Positions 17,068 through 25,930 of a DNA stretch of 64,000 nucleotides are shown piece by piece. The DNA is from Chthonomonas sp. (lineage in GTDB: Bacteria; Armatimonadota; Fimbriimonadia; Fimbriimonadales; Fimbriimonadaceae): NCBI GenBank assembly GCA_016788115.1, contig JAEURR010000006.1, positions 310,001 to 374,000 of the forward strand, written 5' to 3'. The notes below the pieces were generated by a model. That model had not been told where the DNA came from. It was given only the letters and a program-made list of their open reading frames with translations, and searched no databases. Each line of letters starts with the position of its first letter. The stretch's first letter is position 1. A program made the translations under genes and the position numbers.

Positions 17068-17213
17068 GACTGCATGTGAGACTTTGGTCGGATCAGCAGT
17101 GTTCGCAAAAGTGCGAATGACCCAGCACTATTATCGGGGGTTGGGTTGCCAATCTGGTAGCTGGTATCCTACCCTCTGACAACCCATTCCCATTGTTAGG
17201 GAGGAACCAAGCT

Positions 17214-19031
17214 ATGAACTCCGTTGCTTACGAAGAATCGAAACTATATCGATTGCGGCACTCCGCCGCCCACCTGATGGCCCAAGCCATCCTCGAGCTC
17301 TTTCCCACCGCCAAGCTCACGATTGGCCCTCCAGTTGAAAACGGCTTCTACTACGATGTGGATTTTGCCGATCCGATCCAAGAGACGGACCTAGGCAAGA
17401 TCGAGCAGAAGATGCGCGAGCTCGGAAACCTAAAGCAGCCGATCGTGCGCCGAGTTGCAGCAGACCGAGACGGCGCAAAGCGGATCATCCTTGAGGACTG
17501 CGCGAATGGTCAGGGCCCGGACTCCGTCTCGTACAAGTTTGAGCTTCTGGAGGCGATACCAGCTGGGGACGAAATCACTTTCTTCGAGCAACGCGCGACG
17601 GACAAGCAAGGAAAAGAACACCTGTTCGTGGACCTCTGCCGAGGTCCCCACGTAGAATCGACCGCCGAGATCAAGCACTTCAAGCTCATGAGCATTGCCG
17701 GTGCTTACTGGCGCGGCGACGTCAAGAACAAGCAGCTCACGCGCATCTACGGCACCGCATTTGAATCCAAGGAAGAGCTCGAAGAGTACTTGCACTTCTT
17801 GGAAGAGGCGAAGCGGCGAGATCACCGTGTGCTCGGGCGCGAGCTGCACCTATTCATGTTCTCACCGCGTGTTGGTACGGGTCTTGCGCTGTGGCTGCCC
17901 AAGGGTGCCACCCTGCGCGAGACGCTCGTGGAATTTTTGAAGGAGGAGCAGCTCAAGCGCGGCTACCAACCGGTCGTGACGCCGCATCTTGCCAGCATCA
18001 AGCTGTACGAGAAGTCGGGCCACATCATCAACTACCGCGAGAAGATGTTCCCGTTCATGGAGGACGAGGAGAAAGAGACCTTCATCCTAAAGCCGATGAA
18101 CTGCCCGTTCCACATCGAGATCTATCAATCTCAGATGCGGAGCTACCGCGACCTGCCAGTGCGCTACGCCGAGTTTGGAACGGTCTATCGGTACGAGCAG
18201 AGCGGCGAGGTGGCCGGAATTCTCCGCGCCCGCGGCTTTACCCAGGACGATGCCCACGTCTTCGTGACCCCCGAGCAGCTGGAGGACGAGTTTGTCGGGG
18301 TCGTAGAGCTCATGCAGACAGTCCTGAACCGTCTCGGTCTGAGCGACTTCCGCGTGCGCGTCGGTACCCGCGATCCGAAGAGCGACAAGTACATCGGCCA
18401 CCAGGACAACTGGGACAAGGCCACCCATGCGATCATCAACGCGTGCAGCAAGCTCGGCTTGCAGTATGAGATCTCGCCGGGCGATGCTGCGTTTTACGGC
18501 CCCAAGCTGGACATCATCATCAAGGATGCCCTCCGCCGCGACTGGCAGATGGGCACCGTCCAGGTGGACTACAACCTGCCAGAGCGGTTCGAGCTTGAGT
18601 ACATCGCGGAGGACGGCAAGCCTCACCGCCCCGTCATGATCCACCGCGCGCCGTTCGGTTCATTGGAACGCATGATTGGGCTGCTCACCGAACAGTATGC
18701 AGGCGCGTTCCCGCTGTGGCTCGCACCTGTCCAGGTCGCGCTGTTGCCGATCGCAGACCGGCACAACCAGCATTGCCACGCGCTTGCGAAGCAACTTCGC
18801 GGGCACGAAGGCGACCTCGGTGTCAAGCTCCGTGTGGAAGTCGATGACCGACGCGAGACGATCGGTAAGAAGATCCGCGAGAACTCCCGCATGAAGATCC
18901 CTTACATGTTCATTATCGGAGATCGGGATATTGAGCAGGGAACGGTCGGCGTGCGAATCCGCGGCGACGAGGGGGACCTCGGGGCCATGACCCTCGCCGA
19001 AGCGGTCGAGCGCATCAAGTCAGAGATCTGA
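17214..19031 (+). CDS. thrS: Threonyl-tRNA synthetase lacking a TGS domain
   Basis: A 605-residue class II aminoacyl-tRNA synthetase charging tRNA-Thr. It begins directly with the editing domain (RHSAAHLMAQA, with the paired histidines; DLCRGPH near 148 has the editing Cys and His), so the usual N-terminal TGS domain of about 60 residues is missing. The catalytic core has MNCPFHIEIY (zinc Cys), RYAEFGTVYRYE and HRAPFGSLERMIG; the anticodon-binding domain ends the chain. AGGGAGG just upstream gives a strong ribosome binding site for ATG 17214. Confidence 0.96.
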   Translation: MNSVAYEESKLYRLRHSAAHLMAQAILELFPTAKLTIGPPVENGFYYDVDFADPIQETDLGKIEQKMRELGNLKQPIVRRVAADRDGAKRIILEDCANGQGPDSVSYKFELLEAIPAGDEITFFEQRATDKQGKEHLFVDLCRGPHVESTAEIKHFKLMSIAGAYWRGDVKNKQLTRIYGTAFESKEELEEYLHFLEEAKRRDHRVLGRELHLFMFSPRVGTGLALWLPKGATLRETLVEFLKEEQLKRGYQPVVTPHLASIKLYEKSGHIINYREKMFPFMEDEEKETFILKPMNCPFHIEIYQSQMRSYRDLPVRYAEFGTVYRYEQSGEVAGILRARGFTQDDAHVFVTPEQLEDEFVGVVELMQTVLNRLGLSDFRVRVGTRDPKSDKYIGHQDNWDKATHAIINACSKLGLQYEISPGDAAFYGPKLDIIIKDALRRDWQMGTVQVDYNLPERFELEYIAEDGKPHRPVMIHRAPFGSLERMIGLLTEQYAGAFPLWLAPVQVALLPIADRHNQHCHALAKQLRGHEGDLGVKLRVEVDDRRETIGKKIRENSRMKIPYMFIIGDRDIEQGTVGVRIRGDEGDLGAMTLAEAVERIKSEI

Positions 19032-19056
19032 CTGCGCATGTAGAATGGGGGGTGAC

Positions 19057-19968
19057 ATGCCCTCCATTCTTCCCATTTCTGGCACGTTCATCGACGAAAT
19101 CACCCACGACATCCCAAGCCAAAATTGGGGCCCGAAAGAGTGGCGACGCGAATTTGAGCTGTACTCGAAGATCGGAATCGACACGCTCATCATCATTCGC
19201 GCGGGCTACCGCAATAAGTGCATTTTCCAAGCGAAATGCTTGCCAGATCTGCTCCCTGTCTACGAGGACATCGGCGAAATCATCTACTCCACCGCCGACG
19301 AGTTCGGGCTAAAGGTCTTCTTCGGCACGTACGATAGCGGCTACCATTGGTGGCGGCGCACGTGGTGGAAAGAGGTCGACATCAACAAGCTCTTCCTGGA
19401 CGAAGCGTATGAGCGATATGGCCATCACCCCAGCTTCCAAGGCTGGTACCTAACCCACGAAACGGGAAAGAACGACGCCCACATCATCGAGCTGTTCAAC
19501 CACATCGGGAATCACTGCAAATCGCTCGCACCAGTACCGACCCTCATCTCGCCCTACCCTCAGGGGGCGAAGCAGCTCGGTGAGAACGCCTTTACGCTCG
19601 AAGAGAGCTTTGACCACTGGGACCGAATCTTCAGCGAGACACGGAGCGCATACGATATCTGCGCATTCCAGGACGGCCAGGTGCACTACCAAGAACTGCC
19701 AGAGTTCGTGCGCGGCATCGGCGAGATTGGGAAGAAATACGGCGTGACAATCTGGAGCAATCTCGAGACGTTCGACCGAGACATGCCGATCAAGTTCCCA
19801 CCCGCCGATTGGCGATACCTCAGGTTCAAAATGGAGGCCGCAAGCCAAATCGCCGAGAAGATCATCACGTTTGAGTTTCCGCACTTCATGTCGCCAAACT
19901 CATGCTATCCCGCGGCTCACAACCTCTTCCGCCGGTACGCGGAGCACCTCGGCATCGAAATCGATTGA
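19057..19968 (+). CDS. DUF4434 domain protein (TIM-barrel, glycosidase-like)
   Basis: A 303-residue protein matching DUF4434: ISGTFIDEI at the start, NWGPKEWRREFELYSKIGIDTLII, then GYHWWRR and GWYLTHETG, the last placing acidic residues at the end of a barrel strand as in glycoside hydrolases. No signal peptide is visible. Substrate unknown. ATG 19057 is preferred, since GGGGGG lies just upstream and TAGAAT ends 9 bases before; ATG 19045 is in frame. Confidence 0.75.
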   Translation: MPSILPISGTFIDEITHDIPSQNWGPKEWRREFELYSKIGIDTLIIIRAGYRNKCIFQAKCLPDLLPVYEDIGEIIYSTADEFGLKVFFGTYDSGYHWWRRTWWKEVDINKLFLDEAYERYGHHPSFQGWYLTHETGKNDAHIIELFNHIGNHCKSLAPVPTLISPYPQGAKQLGENAFTLEESFDHWDRIFSETRSAYDICAFQDGQVHYQELPEFVRGIGEIGKKYGVTIWSNLETFDRDMPIKFPPADWRYLRFKMEAASQIAEKIITFEFPHFMSPNSCYPAAHNLFRRYAEHLGIEID

Positions 19969-20042
19969 GCACCCACTGATCTTTTTGCCGGTCGGTTGCG
20001 TCACTGCAGTTGGGACGGACTCTTTCTGTCCGAGGAGACGCT

Positions 20043-20432
20043 ATGTCAACACGCAATACCGGTATGTTCGTCGGCGGAATCGCTTTGCTCGCCATGGTGG
20101 GTGTGCTTTCGGCCCCGTCCTTTGCTCAGTCGGACAACATGGAGAGCCAACCGCAAGTAGGCGGCCAAGGCGGACTCCCGCCGCAGATCGATGGCATGGG
20201 TCAGGGCGGTGGCGAGGGCCAGATGCCTGGCCGCATGATGATGATGGGATCTGGCCCTCAGCTCGAGGTGGACGGCAACTGGGTGTACGTCCTTCGCGGT
20301 GACCAACTGATCAAACTGTCCAGCGATTTGAAGGTCGTCGCGCAGGTCAACTTGCCACCCCAACGACCGATGGGAGGTGGCCCTGTTGGTGGAGGCGGAG
20401 GCGGAGACCGTGGCGGGGCCCGCGGCGAGTAG
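20043..20432 (+). CDS. Secreted Gly/Met-rich protein
   Basis: A 129-residue exported protein with signal peptide ending APSFAQ. The mature part has a low-complexity Gly/Met/Gln stretch (GQMPGRMMMMGSGP), one ordered segment VDGNWVYVLRGDQLIKLSSD that reads like a beta-propeller or quinoprotein blade, and a Gly/Arg-rich tail. GAGGAG upstream of ATG 20043 supports this start. An intrinsic terminator follows. Function unknown. Confidence 0.6.
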   Translation: MSTRNTGMFVGGIALLAMVGVLSAPSFAQSDNMESQPQVGGQGGLPPQIDGMGQGGGEGQMPGRMMMMGSGPQLEVDGNWVYVLRGDQLIKLSSDLKVVAQVNLPPQRPMGGGPVGGGGGGDRGGARGE

Positions 20433-20458
20433 CGCGGCATCAAACTCGGCTAAAAGAT

Positions 20459-20482
20459 GGGGGCTCTGCGCCCCCCTTTTTT
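20459..20482 (+). terminator. Intrinsic terminator
   Basis: GGGGGC-TCTGC-GCCCCC stem-loop followed by C and six T. It ends transcription of the Gly/Met-rich secreted protein gene. Confidence 0.85.
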
Positions 20483-20561
20483 CGGTTTTGTGCGAACCCC
20501 GCGAAAGCACCGGTGGTCCTACTCTAACGAGTCTGTCAAAATAGAGGGACCGCGGGAGCAT

Positions 20562-21953
20562 ATGATCACGAAATCCATTCGTTGTTTAACGGCGTTGTTG
20601 TGCGCCGGTGTCTTGGGAGCTGGCCCTGCGCTTGCGCAGTTGCGCGTCGGCCAGTGGAACATCACCAACTACTCCAGCGGGCGCGTCGCCGACTTCCAGA
20701 CTGCGCTCTACGGTGAGTACCAGGGGCGCAAATTTGCGCCAGACGTTCTCGCTGTTCAGGAACTTACGTCCTCATCGGGCGTTACGAACTATCTCAGTAT
20801 CCTGAACACTGCCCCCGGCAGCCCCGGCGATTGGGCGGCGGCACCGTGGATTGTTCCAGGTAATGACACCCAGAGCGGCTTCTTCTACCGGACCAGCAAG
20901 GTCCAGTTCCTCGGTGCGACGCGATTCTTCAAGGCGACTTCCAATACCGCGTTCCCTCCTCGAGACTGCATCCGATACGACGTCCGCCCGATCGGGTACT
21001 CGGCCAGCGCTGCCACGCTGGCAATCTACTCCAATCACATGAAGTCGGGGACCGACTCCGCAAGTTTGGCCCGGCGGCTGCTTGAAGCCCAATACATCCG
21101 AACCAATGCGGAATCGCTTCCGGCCGACTGGCAGTTCGTCATTTGCGGTGACTTCAACGTCCAAGCAAGCACCCAGGATGCATACGTTGAGATGACAGTT
21201 AGCAAGGCGAACAATGCTGGACGAGCATTTGACCCGATTATGCGCCCCGGGACTTGGGAGAACTCGAGCTCGTTCAAGACGATCCACACCCAAGAGCCAT
21301 CAACCCAGATGGACAGTCGCCACGACCAAATTTTGCTTTGCGGTCAGCTGCGCGACGGCGCGGGTTTTGACTATATCGGTAGCCTGACCATCCCCTACAG
21401 TTCGACCACTTGGAACGATCCTAACCACTCGTATCGCTGTTGGGGAAACGACGGCACTACATTCGATGTTCCGCTCAACCCAGCCACGAACACGATGGTG
21501 GGCCCGACCATCGCCCAGGCCCTCGTCAACTCGGTCAATGGCAACGGCCACTTGCCCGTGATGCTGGATCTCAAACTACCCGCACTGATGACGGTTTCGA
21601 CCAACTTCATCGACTTCGGCATTGTCGATCAGGGTGCCAGCGTGAGCGCGCCGATCACGGTCACGAACTCGGGCAACACCGCCCTCTGGACCGCGGCCGG
21701 GCTCGCAGATCTGAAGTACTCCTTCACCCCGAGCACCGGAATCTCCGCGCCCGTAGGGACGCAGGTCGCGACCCCGGGCAACGGAACCGTTTCCAATATC
21801 ACGTTGAACACCTCGACCCCGGGCATCCGTTCCGGCACGTTGACGATCACCGGAGATACGACCGAGACACCGACGAGAGTCATCCAGTGGCAAGCAATCG
21901 TTGTGGAGAAGTTTGGGTGGACACCACCCAAAAAGCGGCGCTTCCAAGACTGA
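20562..21953 (+). CDS. Secreted endonuclease/exonuclease/phosphatase-fold protein
   Basis: A 463-residue exported protein. After the signal peptide (cleavage near GPALAQ) comes an EEP-fold domain: LRVGQWNITNY, catalytic Glu in VLAVQEL, CGDFNVQ with Asp and Asn, DSRHDQILL and a final NGNGHLPVMLDL with His. From about residue 345 a second beta domain (FGIVDQGASVSAPITVTNSG) resembles HYDIN/choice-of-anchor-D modules. It likely cleaves nucleic acid or a phosphoester outside the cell. ATG 20562 has GGGAG only 3 bases upstream. Its stop abuts the convergent purD stop. Confidence 0.8.
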   Translation: MITKSIRCLTALLCAGVLGAGPALAQLRVGQWNITNYSSGRVADFQTALYGEYQGRKFAPDVLAVQELTSSSGVTNYLSILNTAPGSPGDWAAAPWIVPGNDTQSGFFYRTSKVQFLGATRFFKATSNTAFPPRDCIRYDVRPIGYSASAATLAIYSNHMKSGTDSASLARRLLEAQYIRTNAESLPADWQFVICGDFNVQASTQDAYVEMTVSKANNAGRAFDPIMRPGTWENSSSFKTIHTQEPSTQMDSRHDQILLCGQLRDGAGFDYIGSLTIPYSSTTWNDPNHSYRCWGNDGTTFDVPLNPATNTMVGPTIAQALVNSVNGNGHLPVMLDLKLPALMTVSTNFIDFGIVDQGASVSAPITVTNSGNTALWTAAGLADLKYSFTPSTGISAPVGTQVATPGNGTVSNITLNTSTPGIRSGTLTITGDTTETPTRVIQWQAIVVEKFGWTPPKKRRFQD

Positions 21954-23210
21954 TCAGGACGCGCCGATATCCCGGCGAAACTGCATCCCTTCAAAGTGGA
22001 TGTTGGCGACCGCCGTGTATGCCTCAGCGCACGCAGCCGCCAGGTCTGAGCCAACCGCGGAAACACCCAGCACCCGCCCGCCTTTGGTGACGATCTGCCC
22101 GGCTTCAAGCGCAGTACCTGCGTGGAAGAGCTGCACTCCTGTGGGCATCTCGCCGATCGTGATCGGGAACCCGGCCTTCACCTTGCCCGGATAGCCCGCG
22201 CTCGCGAGTACGACCGTGCAAGCAGCCTGTCGAAGCACTTCGATTTCCGGCAGCGGCGATCCTGTCGCTGCGGAATGAAGCAACTCATAGAATCCCGCGC
22301 CCACCCGTCGCAGCACCGTTTGGGTTTCGGGGTCACCAAAGCGTACGTTGTACTCCAGGCAGTACGGCTTCCCGTCTTCGACCAGGAGCCCGCTGAACAG
22401 CACTCCGCGGTAATCAATCCCCTGGCATCGCAGGCGTGCAAGTATGGGCCGAACGACCTCGGCCTCCGCGCGCTCGACCCAGCCGTGCTCCAACCACGAG
22501 ACGGGCGAGTGAGTCCCCATTCCGCCGGTGTTGGGTCCGCGATCACCATCAAAGATGCGCTTGTGATCTTGAGCCACGGGCAGACTGACAAGGTCCTCCC
22601 CACTGACGACCGTAAGTAAGCTGAACTCGCGCCCCACGAGCCGATCTTCGACGACCACCGTCCGGCCCGCTTCCCCCAGCTCTCCTTCGACGAGCATCGC
22701 TCCAATGGCGTCCTCTGCTTGATCGAGAGAATCGCAAACCACAACCCCCTTCCCGAGTGCGTTGCCGCTGGCTTTGACCGCGACCCCACGGCCAGCATCA
22801 AATCGGGACATGGCGAACTCCAGAGCGGCCCCGGCATCAGTAAACGACTGAAAGTGCGCCGTCGGGACACCGGCCGCAGCCATCTCAGCCTTGCTGTGAG
22901 CTTTGCTCGCTTCGAGCTTCGCCCCGTCTGCCCCCGGTCCAAAGACCGCGTGGCCGCTCGTCCGGAGATGCTCCGCAAGACCGTCCACCAGCGGATCCTC
23001 CGGGCCTACCACCACAAGATCCGGACGCAACCGATCAGCCAGAGTGGTTAGTCCCACAGAGTCCTTCGCCGCGACCGAGAAACATTCACCCTGCGCCGCG
23101 ATGCCTGGATTGCCCGGCGCGGCAAGGATCTCAGCTTCTTGGGCTAGCTTCCAAGCCAGCGCGTGCTCGCGCCCTCCGCCGCCGATGACCAGCACGCGAG
23201 GCTGGCTCAT
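21954..23210 (-). CDS. purD: Phosphoribosylamine-glycine ligase
   Basis: A 418-residue ATP-grasp enzyme joining glycine to phosphoribosylamine in purine synthesis. VLVIGGGGREHALAWKL starts the N domain; VVGPEDPLVDGLAE, NTGGMGTHSPVSW and EYNVRFGDPETQ are diagnostic. ATG 23210 overlaps the recR stop by 4 bases, making purD the last gene of a dnaX-ybaB-recR-purD unit. Confidence 0.96.
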   Translation of the reverse strand: MSQPRVLVIGGGGREHALAWKLAQEAEILAAPGNPGIAAQGECFSVAAKDSVGLTTLADRLRPDLVVVGPEDPLVDGLAEHLRTSGHAVFGPGADGAKLEASKAHSKAEMAAAGVPTAHFQSFTDAGAALEFAMSRFDAGRGVAVKASGNALGKGVVVCDSLDQAEDAIGAMLVEGELGEAGRTVVVEDRLVGREFSLLTVVSGEDLVSLPVAQDHKRIFDGDRGPNTGGMGTHSPVSWLEHGWVERAEAEVVRPILARLRCQGIDYRGVLFSGLLVEDGKPYCLEYNVRFGDPETQTVLRRVGAGFYELLHSAATGSPLPEIEVLRQAACTVVLASAGYPGKVKAGFPITIGEMPTGVQLFHAGTALEAGQIVTKGGRVLGVSAVGSDLAAACAEAYTAVANIHFEGMQFRRDIGAS

Positions 23211-23800
23211 AGCTCGCGCCGATACTCCAGTGCACTAAGCAGCGTCGCCGAATCCGCAAAGTCAAGTTCACCGCCTATGGGCATCCCGTGCGCCAGTCGG
23301 GTGACCTTGATGCCCATCGGCTTGAGCTGGCGGCTAAGGTACAGCGCAGTCGCATCGCCTTCCAGGGTGGGATTCGTGGCCAAGATGATCTCGGTGACGG
23401 TCCCATGCAGCCGAGCAAGGAGCTCGCGGATGCGCAGTTGCTCGGGGCCAACCCCGCTCATCGGGTCTAGCAACCCGTGCAGGACGTGATAAACGCCCCG
23501 AAACTCGTTCAGCCGCTCCAGCGCCGCCACATCGCGGGACTCGCCCACCACGCACAGCGTGCTCGTGTCGCGACTAGAGTCCATGCAGATCTCGCAGCGC
23601 GGACCTTCGGCCACGTTCTGGCAGACCTCGCAATGCTGAAGCTTTTCGGACGCGCTGATGAGCGCCTCGGCGAGCCGCCGAACGTCATCTCCGGGCATCC
23701 GCAGGACGTGGTACGCCAACCGTTGAGCAGATTTCGGGCCGACCCCAGGCAGCCGCTCTAACTGACCTATGAGCTCGGCCAGCGGCTTGGCAAACAGCAT
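23207..23800 (-). CDS. recR: Recombination mediator RecR
   Basis: A 197-residue protein acting with RecF/RecO to load RecA at gaps. The helix-hairpin-helix LPGVGPKSAQRLAYHVL, the four-Cys zinc finger (CEVCQN...CEICMD) and the Toprim start LCVVGESRDVAALE are present. It begins 5 bases after ybaB and overlaps purD (ATGA). Confidence 0.96.
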   Translation of the reverse strand: MLFAKPLAELIGQLERLPGVGPKSAQRLAYHVLRMPGDDVRRLAEALISASEKLQHCEVCQNVAEGPRCEICMDSSRDTSTLCVVGESRDVAALERLNEFRGVYHVLHGLLDPMSGVGPEQLRIRELLARLHGTVTEIILATNPTLEGDATALYLSRQLKPMGIKVTRLAHGMPIGGELDFADSATLLSALEYRREL

Positions 23801-23805
23801 CCGAA

Positions 23806-24156
23806 TTAGATCAGGCCCTTGAGACCGGGGATATCGGGCATGTTCGGCATGATCTCATCGACCTTCTTCTGCCGGATCTCCGTCGCCTTCTGGAAGCCAT
23901 CACGCGCCGCCGCGACAATCATGTCCTCAAGCATCTCCAGGTCGTCCAGATCTACCACCGACTTGTCCACGATCTTGAGCCCGGTCATCGCTCCACGTCC
24001 GTCAAAGGTCACCTTGATCGGGCCCTTATCGAGTTCGAACGACTCGCCTGCCAGCTCGTCTTCAAGGTTCTTTGCCCGGTCCATCGCCGACTGGGCTTGC
24101 TTCATCATGTCCGCCATGTTTGGCGCGCCAAATCCGAAATTCTTAGGAAGCTTCAT
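23806..24156 (-). CDS. YbaB/EbfC family nucleoid-associated protein
   Basis: A 116-residue DNA-binding protein of the YbaB family, with a typical MKQAQSAMDRAKNLEDEL helix and GRGAMTGLKIVD strand and a C-terminus of PDIPGL. The position between dnaX and recR is the usual one. TACAAT lies 10 bases before ATG 24156, so it may have its own promoter. Confidence 0.92.
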   Translation of the reverse strand: MKLPKNFGFGAPNMADMMKQAQSAMDRAKNLEDELAGESFELDKGPIKVTFDGRGAMTGLKIVDKSVVDLDDLEMLEDMIVAAARDGFQKATEIRQKKVDEIMPNMPDIPGLKGLI

Positions 24157-24184
24157 GAGTCTTGGTATTGTACTCTCGCGAAGT

Positions 24185-25741
24185 TCAAAGGTCCTTCAGT
24201 TCGTCCTCGACCAGCTTCTTCAGCCGCTCGCCCTCGGCGGGCACGTCCATGATCGCCTCCTCGATGACCGGGCCCGTAGAGCCCGTGTCCTCGGCAAGCG
24301 TCAACTTCTGATCTCCTTCGGGGCGGCACTTGGCCCAAGTGTCTTCGAGCAGCGGCAAGAACTTGGGCTTCTCGCGCACCCACTCCAGGTCCATCGACCG
24401 CTCAAAACCGATCGTCACAACGCCGTTGGTCGCAGATAGAATCCGGGTTCGTTGCAACCGCAAGGCGGCAGCCTTAGAAGTCAAGCCGATGGTGTCAATG
24501 GTCTTCAGCCATGCGGCTTCGTGCGGGTCGCTGGACGTTCGCTCAGGTGCTGGCTTCGCCACAGGCTTGGGAGCAGCGACCTCCACGACCGCCGTCGTCT
24601 CTGCGGCGCGCTTTGCGGGCGCAGGTGCGTGCGCGGGCACAGGGGCAACGGGCAGCGGCTGCGGATTGGCCAGCCCTACAAGTTCGGCCTCCAACCACAA
24701 TCGAGGCAGCGAGACCTCCCGGACGGAACGCTGCGAATCCGCGATCATACGGCGAATCCGCGCTAAATTGTCCTTGCCCAGCTTCGAGGCGGTCGCGTGC
24801 ATCGATGCCTGCGCGCTCGCATCCACCGTCCCCGAACTATCGACGCCAAAGAGCACCCGAGTCAGGTCGCTCGTTCTGTGCAGCAGCGACTCCAAGATCG
24901 ATCGAGGATCGCGTCCGGCCGCATTCAGTGCGTCCAGCTTTGAGAGTAAGTCGGGCACATTGCCGTCCCCAATCGCGACGAGTACCGCGTCCACCTCGTC
25001 ATCGGGAATCAGCCCGAGTTGGTCATACACCTTCTCTGCTGTCAGATGTCCGTCTGCAGACAGGATGGCCTGCTCCAACAGCGTCAATGCGTCACGGTAT
25101 CCACCGTCCGCCAAGCGCGCAATCGCCGCGATCGCTCCCGGGTCCGCGCCGACACCCTCTGCCTTCAAGACATGGTCGAGCCGCGTCGTCAGATCGCCCA
25201 ATGTCGCGCGGTGAAACTCGTACTTTTGGCACCGCGAACGGATAGTGGGAGGGACCTTGCTGTACTCCGTAGTTGCGAGGATGAAGACGATGTGCTGGGG
25301 CGGCTCTTCGATGGTCTTCAGCAGCGCATCGAACGCTTTGGCTGACAGATCGTGAACCTCGTCAATGATGAAAATCTTGAACCGGCACGCCGCCGGCTTG
25401 TACTCGCTTGCCGCGATGATCTTTTCGCGGACATCGTCCACCGTCGATTCACTCGCGGCGTCCATCTCGAAAACGTCGAAACACGTGCCCGCGGTGATCG
25501 CCACGCAATGGTCACAGGTGTTGCATGGCTCGCTCGAAGGTCCCGTTTCGCAATTGAGCGCCTTGGCAAGGAGGCGAGCGGTGCTGGTTTTGCCCGTTCC
25601 ACGCGGCCCGGTGAAAAGGTACGAGTGCCCGATCCGATCGGACTTCAGACTGTTTTGCAGGGTGCGTACCACATGCTGCTGGCCGACAAGATCGCCAAAC
25701 GTCTGGCTGCGATATTTTCGGTAGAGGGCAATGTGGGCCAA
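24185..25741 (-). CDS. dnaX: DNA polymerase III gamma/tau subunit
   Basis: A 518-residue clamp-loader ATPase. Walker A GPRGTGKTST at about 44-53, zinc Cys at about 64, 73, 76 and 79 (CETGPSSEPCNTCDHC), DEVHD near 126 and SRCQKYEF with the sensor/arginine finger are visible; a Pro/Ala-rich linker near 365-400 precedes a tau-like tail. The only possible start is TTG 25741: a stop lies two codons upstream and AGGA is nearby. No slippery frameshift site stood out. SRP RNA is immediately upstream. Confidence 0.95.
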   Translation of the reverse strand: MAHIALYRKYRSQTFGDLVGQQHVVRTLQNSLKSDRIGHSYLFTGPRGTGKTSTARLLAKALNCETGPSSEPCNTCDHCVAITAGTCFDVFEMDAASESTVDDVREKIIAASEYKPAACRFKIFIIDEVHDLSAKAFDALLKTIEEPPQHIVFILATTEYSKVPPTIRSRCQKYEFHRATLGDLTTRLDHVLKAEGVGADPGAIAAIARLADGGYRDALTLLEQAILSADGHLTAEKVYDQLGLIPDDEVDAVLVAIGDGNVPDLLSKLDALNAAGRDPRSILESLLHRTSDLTRVLFGVDSSGTVDASAQASMHATASKLGKDNLARIRRMIADSQRSVREVSLPRLWLEAELVGLANPQPLPVAPVPAHAPAPAKRAAETTAVVEVAAPKPVAKPAPERTSSDPHEAAWLKTIDTIGLTSKAAALRLQRTRILSATNGVVTIGFERSMDLEWVREKPKFLPLLEDTWAKCRPEGDQKLTLAEDTGSTGPVIEEAIMDVPAEGERLKKLVEDELKDL

Positions 25742-25759
25742 TGGTCAGTCCTAAAAATC

Positions 25760-25913
25760 AAAGAGAAGGAACGCCGGGAAGAATGCATCGCACAGAGGTT
25801 CGACTTACCGTTGCTACCTTCCGGTCCTGGCGGAGTTCACCGGCCTGCTGCCGCGCAGTTCCCGGCGATGTGCCGCGTGGACACATCGCTGGGACCGCGT
25901 CCCTTCTCTTACT
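25760..25913 (-). ncRNA. ffs: Signal recognition particle RNA
   Basis: The minus strand has the conserved helix 8 core with CCAGGACCGGAAGGTAGCAA (GGAAG loop and GCAA), flanked by GGTGAACTC and GGTAAGTCGAACC. The outer arms AGAGAAGGGACG (5') and CGTTCCTTCTCT (3') pair nearly completely, and a 5'-domain hairpin GCGATGTG...CACATCGC is present, so this seems to be a long-form bacterial SRP RNA. Ends are approximate. It lies 18 bases before dnaX, a common arrangement. Confidence 0.9.
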
Positions 25914-25930
25914 GAGATTACTTGATTCCG

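Noticed and set aside
24185-25741. Programmed frameshift in dnaX giving a short gamma form
   Set aside because: I did not see an A-rich slippery heptamer with a following stop near the middle of the gene.
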